A program made the translations under genes and the position numbers. From positions 248,001-312,000 of the forward strand of contig NZ_JALJEJ010000002.1 of assembly GCF_022953055.1 (NCBI RefSeq): DNA of 64,000 bases. The letters run 5' to 3'. Source of the stretch: Mucilaginibacter straminoryzae. Its GTDB lineage: Bacteria; Bacteroidota; Bacteroidia; Sphingobacteriales; Sphingobacteriaceae. The notes under the pieces were generated by a model, which was not told the origin of the DNA, ran no database searches, and saw nothing but the letters and a program-made list of their open reading frames with translations. This document shows positions 37,860-47,296 of this stretch, piece after piece (within the stretch, counting starts at the first letter, position 1; every line of letters starts with the position of its first letter).

Positions 37860-38444
37860 TTATTTGAAAAGAATAAAGAAAATTAAAACAACCAGATCCA
37901 ACTGTACACTGATATAACTGCGGATAAAACTTAAACCCTGATAAAGCTGTTTTTTGACAACTGATTTTGATATATCAAGGTCTGCCGCAATTTCATCCAA
38001 GGATAGCTCATCTTCTGTCCGCATCAGCACAATCTGCCTCCGTTTGTTTGGCAACAGATTAATGGCTTCACGCATAATATGCAGATACTGGTTGAATATG
38101 ATCCGGCTGTCAGCTCCGTCAGCAACTGCTTCTTCTTTAGGTGATATTTGCTGATACACGCGCGCTTTCATCTGCTCTTTTCGCAAATGATCTAACAGCA
38201 TGTTTTTTGCACATTTGAAAAGATAAGACCTGATGCAGAACACCGCATGCAACCTTTCACGATTTTCCCACAACTTAACAAACAACGATTGCACAATCTC
38301 CTCTGCTGTCTCCGCATCACCACATACCAGGAATACATAATTGTGAACACTTTTAAGATACCTGGTATATAATGCCGCAAAAGCATGCCTGTCGCCATTA
38401 GCAATGGAGCTAATCAGCATTTCGTCATCTGGCTGCCGTCTCAT
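37860..38444 (-). CDS. ECF RNA polymerase sigma factor
   Basis: 194 residues from the ATG at 38442-38444; a TTG seven codons earlier is the only longer option. Sigma region 2 spans about 22-95 (AFAALYTRYLKSVHNYVFLVCGDAETAEEIVQSLFVKLWENR, SYLFKCAKNMLLDHLRKE). Region 4 is at about 125-175 (INLLPNKRRQIVLMRTEDELSLDEIAADLDISKSVVKKQLYQGLSFIR). The final 17 residues, QLDLVVLIFFILFK, are strongly hydrophobic. It should transcribe the SusC operon downstream when released from FecR. Typical Bacteroidetes PUL sigma of the Bacteroides expansion type. Confidence 0.92.
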   Translation of the reverse strand: MRRQPDDEMLISSIANGDRHAFAALYTRYLKSVHNYVFLVCGDAETAEEIVQSLFVKLWENRERLHAVFCIRSYLFKCAKNMLLDHLRKEQMKARVYQQISPKEEAVADGADSRIIFNQYLHIMREAINLLPNKRRQIVLMRTEDELSLDEIAADLDISKSVVKKQLYQGLSFIRSYISVQLDLVVLIFFILFK

Positions 38445-38803
38445 AGGGGTCTTCTCTAACTTCAAAAATTAAGTGTCTTAAATACACTTATTAAACAGGC
38501 CGTGCGGCTTTACTAATAATTGGTAGAGCAATTTAAAATAAAAAAAATCAATACTGCAAAATTTGCAGCAAGAAAAATTAAGAGACTGGTTGTCGTTCTC
38601 TGTAAAATCAGGCTAAATATCTATAATACATTCTTATAGGATTCAGGGAAGTACTTAACTTAAAAAGGTGTTAACGCATACTGATATTATTCATTCTACT
38701 CCAATTTGCAATCACGAACGGAACAACACGGAAGCGACCGCAATCTCAGCAGCTATTTGAGAAGGAGATCAAACTCGATATATCGTAAAAAACTGCTTTT
38801 TTA
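38445..38803. other. Intergenic region upstream of the sigma/FecR unit
   Basis: A 359-base AT-rich gap. It contains a perfect 7-1-7 palindrome ctgcaaa-a-tttgcag at 38554-38568 and a shorter inverted repeat aagtgt/acactt near 38471-38489, close to the sigma gene start. Either could be an operator. I see no gene and no clear consensus promoter. Confidence 0.4.
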
Positions 38804-39973
38804 TTAAATGCCATCCCCATTGCTCACACCATGCTCATGGTAGTTTCCTGAATCAGCAGTTGTAACACCCGTTTCTTTCAGGATGTTAGTTAAATCTGGA
38901 TGGTTCTTAGCATCTGGCATTTTAAAATACTTTTTCAACGTTAATATCGGTTGTTCAAAGTAACGATATGAAAGTGCCGAGATTCCTATCAACAGCACAA
39001 AGTTTTCAAAAATCAACACATAATCCTGATCATAGGATACTGGAGGCAAGCCCAGGAAAGCATTGAACGGCTGTAGAAAATGATAGGTATAATACGGCAA
39101 TATAAAATGAAAAAGATAAATACCGTAGCTTATTTTACCTATATGCATCAGCTGTTTATTATCTAAAACAAAAGCAAAAAGGTAAGATCCGGATTCTGGC
39201 TTCCGGACAAAAAACAAAATAATCCATATAGTTATAATAGTAGCCAGCGTTGTGTCTTGTATAAAATAAAGACGATGAAAAATAGCCTGGCAAAGCAATA
39301 TTGCCAAACTTGCAACAGCGGCTATACTTACGGGCGTATATATTTTGGATAATAATGGTGAATGTGTGATGGTTAACCATCCTAACAGCGCCCCCCCAGC
39401 CAACGCATTAAGACAATTGGTGGTCAGCATGGCCGAGAAAGCATTATCAGAAGTCAGTTTTTCGCTGATTAGCCCCATGCCTATAAACAAGGTGATAACA
39501 TAACCTAAATATTTGCGGTTGGTAAATAGAATCACCCAAGGCCATATGAAATAAAATTGCTCTTCTACCGCCATTGACCATAAGTGAGCCAAAGCCGGCC
39601 ATTGCTGAATGCGATAAGTATAAATATTTGAGGTGAAAGTCAAATAATATTTAAAGTTGATAGGCTCGGATCCCGGACGTGTAAAATACCATATACCCAA
39701 TATTAAAAAATAGCCAGGGAACAAGCGTAATGCTCGTTTAGCGAAAAAGTTCACGTAAACCAGTAATTTATTAACACCGGTTTTTTCTGATTTCAGCCGG
39801 TCTTTAAGTAAAATGCTGGTGATTAAAAAACCGCTGAGCGTGAAAAACACACTCGGGGCATTGCAATAACCAGCTAAAGTATATAGAAAGGTATTTTTTG
39901 GCCACCAATGTACCATTATAACGGTAATTATAGCAATGGCTCTTATACTGTCCAACTGGCGTATATATTTCAT
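38804..39973 (-). CDS. Acyltransferase 3 (OafA-type) membrane O-acyltransferase
   Basis: 389 residues. About ten hydrophobic helices run from residue 8 to 345. It opens with YIRQLDSIRAIAIITVIMVHWW, in which the His is the conserved catalytic residue of the family, followed by APSVFFTLSGFLITSILL and SMAVEEQFYFIWPW. These are hallmarks of the acyltransferase 3 family, which moves acetyl or other acyl groups onto cell-surface sugars or lipids. The last 35 residues are polar and cytoplasmic. It sits alone between two PULs. A link to modification of the glycan or of the cell's own surface is conjecture. The upstream gap offers no clear promoter. Confidence 0.9.
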   Translation of the reverse strand: MKYIRQLDSIRAIAIITVIMVHWWPKNTFLYTLAGYCNAPSVFFTLSGFLITSILLKDRLKSEKTGVNKLLVYVNFFAKRALRLFPGYFLILGIWYFTRPGSEPINFKYYLTFTSNIYTYRIQQWPALAHLWSMAVEEQFYFIWPWVILFTNRKYLGYVITLFIGMGLISEKLTSDNAFSAMLTTNCLNALAGGALLGWLTITHSPLLSKIYTPVSIAAVASLAILLCQAIFHRLYFIQDTTLATIITIWIILFFVRKPESGSYLFAFVLDNKQLMHIGKISYGIYLFHFILPYYTYHFLQPFNAFLGLPPVSYDQDYVLIFENFVLLIGISALSYRYFEQPILTLKKYFKMPDAKNHPDLTNILKETGVTTADSGNYHEHGVSNGDGI

Positions 39974-40380
39974 AAAGGATTTTACGATATTATAATATAT
40001 ATGTTACAAACGAAGTTAAACTTACTGATAGTCAATAACAAAGAGGCTCGAGCAGATTTTCTTTCTATTCTCCTTTGAGGGGAATTTCCAACTTTCAGAC
40101 AAGCTAAAGCATTTTGGCAGACGTGGTCATTTACGGCTAAAGCAGATAAAGCGATCAACAAGCCCTGATTCACGCCTGATGGAGAGGTTGTAAGTAGGAT
40201 GAATACACAACCTTGATCGGGATACTTTTCTTAGCCGTCGGGTTTAAAATTATTGCATAACAAAAGCTTCCGATTCTTCCTGAAAAGCAACGTCGTCTAA
40301 ATGATTCATTGATAAACTTTCATTTTATTATTAAAAAATTGTAACTATGTATTACCAATTCACTACCTACCATTCGCCTT
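39974..40380. other. Divergent intergenic region (acyltransferase / sigma factor)
   Basis: 407 bases without a convincing gene. A 63-codon minus-strand frame at 39982-40173 lacks any recognisable composition and I rejected it. The region presumably holds promoters for the acyltransferase and for the sigma gene at 40381. I see no consensus element. Confidence 0.4.
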
Positions 40381-40971
40381 ATGCTCTCAGGACAGGACGA
40401 TCAGATGTGGCCCGACGCGACGTTATTAGAAATGCTGCGGTCAGATGACCAAACGGCATTCAATATCCTGTACAATAAATATTCTGCAAAGCTTTACTAC
40501 GCAGCCTACCAGCTTTTTAAAGATCAGGCGATTTGTGAGGATCTGGTACAAGAGCTATTTATAGACCTTTGGGTAAAGCGTCACCAGTTAAAAATAAACT
40601 CGTTAGAGTGGTACCTTAAGGTGGCGATTAAAAACCGCGTACTAATGTACCTGCGTACCAAACGTGCCGAACTGGATATCTCTGCTATTGAACTACTGGC
40701 AGAAAAGTACGGGGCAGATAGCCAGCTACTGCGTAATGATATCAACCGGGTGCTGGATGAAAATGTGGCGTCCCTACCCGAAAAATGCCGACAGATATTC
40801 AAACTCAGCAGAACACAATACCTGAGTAATAAAGAAATTGCATCCATGCTTAACATATCTGTTAAAACGGTAGAAAATCAAATCACTATTGCATTGCGCC
40901 ATCTGCGTGCAGGCTTAAGCGATTACTTACCTCAAATAGCAATTGTACTACTGTTACACCTGCTGAACTAA
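40381..40971 (+). CDS. ECF RNA polymerase sigma factor
   Basis: 196 residues. Region 2 is at about 22-92 (AFNILYNKYSAKLYYAAYQLFKDQAICEDLVQELFIDLWVKR, WYLKVAIKNRVLMYLRTKRAEL) and region 4 at about 125-178 (VASLPEKCRQIFKLSRTQYLSNKEIASMLNISVKTVENQITIALRHLR). The C-terminus is hydrophobic (YLPQIAIVLLLHLLN), like the sigma factor at 37860. It is followed after 69 bases by its FecR partner and then by the SusC/SusD operon that it should activate. Confidence 0.93.
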   Translation: MLSGQDDQMWPDATLLEMLRSDDQTAFNILYNKYSAKLYYAAYQLFKDQAICEDLVQELFIDLWVKRHQLKINSLEWYLKVAIKNRVLMYLRTKRAELDISAIELLAEKYGADSQLLRNDINRVLDENVASLPEKCRQIFKLSRTQYLSNKEIASMLNISVKTVENQITIALRHLRAGLSDYLPQIAIVLLLHLLN

Positions 40972-41040
40972 AATCGATATAAAAATTTTTCTTTGTTTTA
41001 GGGGGTAGGTCTTTCTATTGCATCTTACACCCATAAACCG

Positions 41041-42006
41041 ATGAATAAATTCAATTTCCTGAAAAAGCGTAAGCCGTCTGGCGATAGCCTGCAACAGCAA
41101 GAACTGGCAAAGCGGTATTTCGACGAACTGCAACTCAAAAACCAGCAGCCAGTCGATGGCGCCGAACCGTTTGACCAGGACAAGGTATTTTCGCGCATCA
41201 ACCTTGCCTTAAATGAAATTGAACAAAGAAAAAACAACATCGGTAAAAAACTGGCCGTTGCCTGCTCGTTGCTGGTCATCGTTGGTTTAGCGGCTATTTC
41301 TTACCAGTATCGCACACAAATTTTAGATAAAGTAGACCCTGTTGCTGTAAAAACATTAACCGCCGCTAATGGACAGATGGTTAGTTATACCCTTGCCGAT
41401 GGAACTAAACTATGGCTTAACGGCGGTAGTAAATTAATTTACCCCGAAAGGTTCAGGGGCGCCAAAAGAGAGATCACCTTAGAGGGTGAAGCTTTTTTTG
41501 ACGTGGCCCACAAATCAGATCAGCCATTTATCATCCATACCGGCCATATCCAAACGCAAGTGTTAGGTACAAGTTTCAATGTAAAAGCCTACCCGGAAGA
41601 TGCATTTGTACAAGTAGATGTGGTTACAGGTAAAGTGGGTGTTTTAAGTACTCCAAAAACAGCGGCAAAGCAACAAGCCGTTTTACTTACCCCTCGCCAG
41701 GAATTACGCGTAAATAAATCAACACTGGCTTTGGTAAAGCAAGAGAATGTAGACGTCCAACTGTCTTCTGGCTGGAAAGACGGCGAACTGGTATTTAAGC
41801 AAGCCGCATTAAAAGACGTTTTAAGTTCATTACGCCGACGTTTTAACGTCGAAATAAATGCAGATCCTAATCTTGCTGGGTGTTCTATCTCGGCCAATTT
41901 CACCAACGTATCCTTTTCGCATATCATGGAAATTATTTCCAAACTGGTAAAAGGGAATGCAACACCCGAAGGTAAGGGCTACCATTTGCGCGGTAAAGGT
42001 TGCTAA
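41041..42006 (+). CDS. FecR-family anti-sigma factor
   Basis: 321 residues. A charged N-terminal cytoplasmic part (1-75), one transmembrane helix (LAVACSLLVIVGLAAISY, about 77-94), a FecR domain (GQMVSYTLADGTKLWLNGGSKLIYPERF, GEAFFDVAHKSDQPFIIHTGHIQTQVLGTSFNVKAY) and a DUF4974 C-terminal domain (ALKDVLSSLRRRFNVEINADPNLAGC) are visible. It controls the sigma factor at 40381 and should receive the signal from the STN domain of the SusC at 42207. Shorter than the other FecR in this window mainly in the N-terminal segment. Confidence 0.93.
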   Translation: MNKFNFLKKRKPSGDSLQQQELAKRYFDELQLKNQQPVDGAEPFDQDKVFSRINLALNEIEQRKNNIGKKLAVACSLLVIVGLAAISYQYRTQILDKVDPVAVKTLTAANGQMVSYTLADGTKLWLNGGSKLIYPERFRGAKREITLEGEAFFDVAHKSDQPFIIHTGHIQTQVLGTSFNVKAYPEDAFVQVDVVTGKVGVLSTPKTAAKQQAVLLTPRQELRVNKSTLALVKQENVDVQLSSGWKDGELVFKQAALKDVLSSLRRRFNVEINADPNLAGCSISANFTNVSFSHIMEIISKLVKGNATPEGKGYHLRGKGC

Positions 42007-42083
42007 TACACCAATTAAATCTATTATACCAATTAAACAAATCTAAATCCAGGAAAGAACAATGATTACTTAGAAAAACAAAA

Positions 42084-42111
42084 ACCCTGCTCAAACGGAT
42101 TTGACCAGGGT
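42084..42111 (+). terminator. Hairpin between FecR and SusC genes
   Basis: ACCCTG-c-TCAAA and TTTGA-c-CAGGGT pair around a CGGA loop, eleven pairs with one C-C mismatch. No long T-tract follows. It lies in the 200-base gap before SusC and probably reduces read-through from the regulator genes or shields the transporter mRNA. Confidence 0.55.
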
Positions 42112-42206
42112 AGATTAAAATGCCGGGTTATTAATTAGTGTACCGTTTCAGAGGTCCAATTCAGAGCGGAACACTTTAATTCAAACACTTTAACTCATTC
42201 AAATTT

Positions 42207-45200
42207 ATGAATATATCTCTATTTTCTAATGGAGTAGTTCGTTATGCACTGATATTAATGAAATTTACCTCGCTTGCCGTCTTCGTGGTTTGCCTGATGT
42301 GCTTTTCAGCTATCGCAAACAACTCTTACGGACAGAAATTCCTGGAGCAAACGGTAACGCTTAAGCTAAAAAACAAAAAGCTTACGGACGTTATTGAAAA
42401 GTTATCTGCAGATAACCAGGTGAAATTTGCTTATGCCGATAACGTGGTTAAACCACCGTTTAAGGTGAATATTGACGTTGACCAGCGTCCGATGAAATTA
42501 GTTTTAGATGAGCTGCTTACACCTTTTCATCTATCGTACAAGATTATTGATAACGTGATTGTTATCAGTGACCGTCCCACTACCGCCGCGACAACAGGAG
42601 CAAATAATTCCGAGCAAGCCATAAAGGTACGCGGCCGGGTTATTGACGACACCAATAAGCCCCTGCCGGGTGTTAGCGTAAGAGTAAAAAACAGCAATAT
42701 AGCCACCGTGACAGATGTTAACGGTAACTATACCTTAAACGTACCCGACGCGAATAACACACTTGTGTTTACTTTTATCGGCTTCACTACCAAAGAAGTA
42801 GCTGTTGGCAGCCAAACCACTATCGATGTACAACTGATGCCTGCTGCTACCTCACTTAACGAAGTGGTAGTGGTAGGTTACGGTACGCAACGCCGCGCAA
42901 ACGTTGTAGGCGCAGTAGACCAGATCACGTCAAAAGCTATAGAAGGAAAACCTGCAGTAAACCTTACCCAGGCTTTGCAGGGGACTTTGCCCAACTTAAT
43001 CATTCAGCAAAACAACAACGAGCCGGGCGCTTACCAAACCATTAACATCCGCGGTGTAAGCACATTTGGCAACAACAGTCCGCTGGTAGTTATAGATGGG
43101 ATTACCGGTGGCGACCTGAACCTGCTTAACCCTAATGATATCGAGACAATTTCTACATTGAAAGATGCCGGTAGCGCAGCCATTTACGGTTCGCGGTCTG
43201 CCAATGGCGTTATCCTGGTAACTACCAAAAAAGGCAGCAAGAATACGGCGGCCACGTTAACCTATAATGGGCAATATGGCATACAAAAACCACATGTGGG
43301 TTACAAACCTGTCCATGCTTATGAAAATGCGATACTGCGGAACGAGGCCGTAGTGAATGCCGGACTTACCCCGATTTATTCACCAGCCCAGATACGCCAG
43401 TTTCAGCAACATGGCGATGAGGAGTGGTTCCTGGATGCCATACTTAAAAACGCGCCTCAGCAAAACCATAACCTAAGTCTTTCCGGTGGTAATGCAACCT
43501 CGTCATATCTGGTGTCTGCCGGTGTTCTTGATCAGCGCAGTAACCTTGTTGGCCCTGATTATGGTTTAAGACGCTACAATTACCGCATGAACCTGACCAG
43601 TGAGTTTGGTAAACTGAAGGTAACCAGCATACTTTCTTATGCACGCACTGAAATAAAAGAACACTCGTTCAATACAGGGACGCTGATTGTAGATGCAGGC
43701 CGTACCCCCACCTACTACCCTATTCAGGATGCGCAGGGCAACTACCTGACGAACGATGTACTGGCCGAGTTTAACCCACTTGGTATCCTTGAAAAAGGCG
43801 GTTATCGCAAACGCGACAATGATAACATCTTCGGAAATTTAACAGCAGAACTTGCCGTTACCAAAGATTTCAAATTGAAAGGCGTATTCGGCGGAACCCT
43901 GCTTTCCAACCACATGTTCGGTCGTGTGATGCAGGTGAACTTCCTGCCAAAAGGCAGCTATGGTTCTGACCGGAACACCACAGATGACAATAATAAAAAC
44001 CTGTTTGTTAATTCGCAGTTCCTGGCACAATACACTAAAACCATCAACAAAGATCATTTCGTCGACCTGCTGGTAGGTGTGGCCAACGAGTCCACCAATA
44101 ACGAATCAAACTTTCTTCGATTGAAATACACCGATCCGGAATTAGGCACGCCTGTTACCGGCACTGTTATTGAAACATCGTCTACTGCCACTAACAACAA
44201 CAAAGTAGAAACCAGCCTGAACTCGCTATTCGGACGAGCTTCTTACAACTATAAGAGCAAGTACTACGGCGAGTTTGATTTCCGGGTTGATGCTTCATCC
44301 AAATTTGCCAAACAAAACCGTAATGCCTTCTTCCCATCCGGAACGCTGGGCTATCGCTTAAGCGAAGAAAGTTTTATGCAAAACTACCGAGATAAGTTTG
44401 GCGACCTTAAACTACGCGCTTCTTACGGTATTTTGGGTAACCAGAACGTTGGCGATTATCAGTATTTCAATACGTTTAACGTATCGTCAAATACCTTTTA
44501 TTCATTCAATAATCTTCCGGTTAGTACCTCTAACATCAACTTCGCCAACCCGGATATCCGTTGGGAACGCGCAGCAACCTTTAACATCGGCTTTGATGCG
44601 ACTTTCTTTAAAAACGCACTTTCTGTTACCGCCGATTACTTTAACAAAGTCACCCGCGATATTCTGCTGCCACCGGTAGTGCCCGGCACTTTTGGAGCAT
44701 CATTGCCGGATTATAATGCGGGTGAAGTACAAAACCGCGGCTGGGAGTTAACCGTGAACTACCGCGCAAAAACAGGCGCATTTAACCACACTTTTGCTTT
44801 TAACGTTGCCGATACCAAAAACAAGGTATTGAAGCTGGAAGGTGGTGATCAGATCCGGTCTTACGACGAGATGCAGATCATCAACAAAGTTGGTTTACCT
44901 ATCGGCTCTTATGTTGGTTTAAAACGTAATGGTTATTTCCAGAACCTGGATGATATCCAGAACGGGCCGAAACCGGCAGGGATCACCGTATCACCGGGCG
45001 ATAACCGCTACGTGGATGTGAACGGAGATGGCGTTATTGATGACAATGACCGTTTTGTTCTTGGTAATGGCTTCCCCCGCCTAACCTTCGGGTTTAACTA
45101 TAGCGTTTCTGTTAAACAGTTTGATTTAGGCTTATTTCTGCAAGGCGTAGGCAAACGCAGCATGTTTGTTCGCGGCGAGCAGGTAGAACCTTTCCACGTA

Positions 45201-45602
45201 AACTATTCGCAGGTAATCTATCAGCACCAACTGGATTACTGGACACCCGACAATCCTGATGCGCGCTTTCCTCGCCTTGCGGCCAGCGGTAGCCAGTCTA
45301 ACACCAATAACTTCCGTCGGGGTTCAGACATGTATTTGTTCGATGGCTCTTATTTAAGGGTTAAAAACGTGCAGATCGGCTATACGTTACCAGGTGGCTT
45401 ATCAAAAAAGATCGGCATGCGTAAACTGCGGGCTTATCTGACCGGGCAGAACCTGCTCACATTCTCCGCAATGAAGTTTATCGATCCGGAGTCAACCGAA
45501 TTATCGGGGAGCGCAAACGTACCAAACGGAGGCGGCGCCAACAGTGCGCGGTCTTACCCACTGCCTATTTATTATGGTTTCGGTCTTGATATTACCCTTT
45601 AA
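42207..45602 (+). CDS. SusC-like transporter with STN domain (alpha-mannan PUL)
   Basis: 1131 residues. After the signal peptide (ending NNSYGQ) come an STN domain (about 55-118: LTDVIEKLSADNQVKFAYADN), a carboxypeptidase-D-like domain (about 140-215: VRGRVIDDTNKPLPGVSVRV), the NEVVVVGYGTQRRANVVGAV motif, plug (SPLVVIDGITGG, GSAAIYGSRSANGVILVTT) and a barrel ending GFGLDITL. The STN domain pairs with the FecR upstream. Together with the SusD and the GH76/GH92 genes it should import alpha-mannan fragments. The substrate is inferred from these enzymes, not from the transporter. Confidence 0.95.
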   Translation: MNISLFSNGVVRYALILMKFTSLAVFVVCLMCFSAIANNSYGQKFLEQTVTLKLKNKKLTDVIEKLSADNQVKFAYADNVVKPPFKVNIDVDQRPMKLVLDELLTPFHLSYKIIDNVIVISDRPTTAATTGANNSEQAIKVRGRVIDDTNKPLPGVSVRVKNSNIATVTDVNGNYTLNVPDANNTLVFTFIGFTTKEVAVGSQTTIDVQLMPAATSLNEVVVVGYGTQRRANVVGAVDQITSKAIEGKPAVNLTQALQGTLPNLIIQQNNNEPGAYQTINIRGVSTFGNNSPLVVIDGITGGDLNLLNPNDIETISTLKDAGSAAIYGSRSANGVILVTTKKGSKNTAATLTYNGQYGIQKPHVGYKPVHAYENAILRNEAVVNAGLTPIYSPAQIRQFQQHGDEEWFLDAILKNAPQQNHNLSLSGGNATSSYLVSAGVLDQRSNLVGPDYGLRRYNYRMNLTSEFGKLKVTSILSYARTEIKEHSFNTGTLIVDAGRTPTYYPIQDAQGNYLTNDVLAEFNPLGILEKGGYRKRDNDNIFGNLTAELAVTKDFKLKGVFGGTLLSNHMFGRVMQVNFLPKGSYGSDRNTTDDNNKNLFVNSQFLAQYTKTINKDHFVDLLVGVANESTNNESNFLRLKYTDPELGTPVTGTVIETSSTATNNNKVETSLNSLFGRASYNYKSKYYGEFDFRVDASSKFAKQNRNAFFPSGTLGYRLSEESFMQNYRDKFGDLKLRASYGILGNQNVGDYQYFNTFNVSSNTFYSFNNLPVSTSNINFANPDIRWERAATFNIGFDATFFKNALSVTADYFNKVTRDILLPPVVPGTFGASLPDYNAGEVQNRGWELTVNYRAKTGAFNHTFAFNVADTKNKVLKLEGGDQIRSYDEMQIINKVGLPIGSYVGLKRNGYFQNLDDIQNGPKPAGITVSPGDNRYVDVNGDGVIDDNDRFVLGNGFPRLTFGFNYSVSVKQFDLGLFLQGVGKRSMFVRGEQVEPFHVNYSQVIYQHQLDYWTPDNPDARFPRLAASGSQSNTNNFRRGSDMYLFDGSYLRVKNVQIGYTLPGGLSKKIGMRKLRAYLTGQNLLTFSAMKFIDPESTELSGSANVPNGGGANSARSYPLPIYYGFGLDITL

Positions 45603-45614
45603 ATCTACACCGAC

Positions 45615-47255
45615 ATGAAAAAAAACATTATTCATAAAATTAGCTTTTTGCTGTTGCTTGCAGCAGCAACGCAAGGATGCAAGAAGCTGGATCTTGCTCC
45701 AGAAAATAAATTTACCGACGCTAACTATTGGATTACGGCTGATAAAGCGGGCGTTATCCTGAACACGGCTTACCAGCAGATATCAAACAGCGGATACTTT
45801 TTCACCAACGAGGCCATGTCTGATAATGCGTACAACGGCCGTGGTGATAACAACGGTGTTGCTTCGCTTGCCGCCGGAACCTATGATGCTTCATTAGGCC
45901 GCCTGAAAAGCGAATGGGGCGATCATTACCGTGGTATTAAAACCTGTAACATCTTCCTGGAAAATGTTGATAAGGTACCCGGTATGGATGCTACGTTAAA
46001 AGCGCGCATGAAAGCCGAAGCGAGATTTATCCGTGCTTGGCACTATTTCATGCTCGAGACCTGGTGGGGCGATGTTCCGCTGATTGATAAAGATCTGACG
46101 ATTGACGAGTCTAAAACCATTGCACGCACGCCAAAAGCACAGGTGGTAGATTTTATTCTGAAAGAATTAGACGCCGCTACTGCAGACCTGCCTGTAAATA
46201 CTGCCCTTGCTGCAGCAGACCGCGGCCGCGTTACCAAAGGTGCCGCTGTGGGGCTGAAAGCACGGGTATTGCTTTACCAGAACCGATGGGCTGACGTAGT
46301 TACCGAGTGCGAAAAGTTAATGAATGGAACTGCTTACGGCACTTATGCCTTGTTCAATTCATACGAAGGCCTGTTCCTTCCTCAGAATGAATATAATTCA
46401 GAGGTAATGTTCGATCTGGAGTATCTGCCGCCATCTGTCGGAACCAGGTATTATACCGACTTCAGAGACATGGCGCCGTTATCTGTAAATGGCCGTCTAA
46501 ATGCCATCGCCCCAACCCAGGAACTGGTGGATAGCTACCTGATGCTGAACGGAAAAAAGATCACTGATCCAACTTCTGGCTACAACGAAAACAATCCGTA
46601 CGTAGGCCGCGACCCGCGTTTGACTTATACCGTTGTTTATAATGGTTACCAGTGGAAAAAAGCCGACAATACCATTAAAACTATTTATACTAAACCGGGA
46701 TCGGATCCAGACCCAACCCACCCGGATGAATATTCGCCCGGCTCTATCGCCTCACCAACCGGCTATTACACACGTAAATATTACGATCCTACGTCTACCC
46801 CAGCCGACTTTGGTTCTGGTTTAAACCTGATCCTGATCCGTTATGCAGACGTACTATTAATGTATGCCGAGGCTAAAGTAGAATTAGGCCAGATGGATGC
46901 TTCGGTTTGGAACCAAACCGTGCGTGCAGTCAGAAGCCGTGCCGGTTTTACAGATGCAGCTGCACTAAACTTCCCTGCTACCAGCCAGGATGATTTACGC
47001 CAGACGGTTCGTAACGAACGCCGCGTTGAATTTGGCATGGAAGGCCTGCGCATCTTTGATATCCGCCGCTGGAAGATTGCCGAGGTGGTATTGAATGGGT
47101 GGGCGCATGGTGCCAAATTCGGCCCGGCCGGGGTAGATAACGGCTATATCCGCGCTAACCAACGCACCTTCGATCCGGCCAAAGCCTATTTATGGCCAAT
47201 ACCGAGAGACGAAAGGGCCGTTGATCCTAACTTAACGCAAAACCCGGGCTGGTAA
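45615..47255 (+). CDS. SusD-like glycan-binding lipoprotein
   Basis: 546 residues with lipobox AATQGCKK (Cys22). Clear SusD blocks are NYWITADKAGVILNTAYQQI, HYRGIKTCNIFLENVDKVPG, KAEARFIRAWHYFMLETWWGDVPLI, LILIRYADVLLMYAEAKVELGQ, VRAVRSRAGF and VRNERRVEFGMEGLRIFDIRRW. It ends PNLTQNPGW. It starts 12 bases after the SusC stop and acts with it as a lidded importer. The next gene encodes a SusE-like partner. Confidence 0.95.
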   Translation: MKKNIIHKISFLLLLAAATQGCKKLDLAPENKFTDANYWITADKAGVILNTAYQQISNSGYFFTNEAMSDNAYNGRGDNNGVASLAAGTYDASLGRLKSEWGDHYRGIKTCNIFLENVDKVPGMDATLKARMKAEARFIRAWHYFMLETWWGDVPLIDKDLTIDESKTIARTPKAQVVDFILKELDAATADLPVNTALAAADRGRVTKGAAVGLKARVLLYQNRWADVVTECEKLMNGTAYGTYALFNSYEGLFLPQNEYNSEVMFDLEYLPPSVGTRYYTDFRDMAPLSVNGRLNAIAPTQELVDSYLMLNGKKITDPTSGYNENNPYVGRDPRLTYTVVYNGYQWKKADNTIKTIYTKPGSDPDPTHPDEYSPGSIASPTGYYTRKYYDPTSTPADFGSGLNLILIRYADVLLMYAEAKVELGQMDASVWNQTVRAVRSRAGFTDAAALNFPATSQDDLRQTVRNERRVEFGMEGLRIFDIRRWKIAEVVLNGWAHGAKFGPAGVDNGYIRANQRTFDPAKAYLWPIPRDERAVDPNLTQNPGW

Positions 47256-47296
47256 AAAACATCATTATTGAACGATTTTTCTAATCACATAAAATC

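Noticed and set aside
39982..40173. 63-codon minus-strand frame
   Set aside because: It has no recognisable motif or ribosome binding site and lies in a divergent promoter region.
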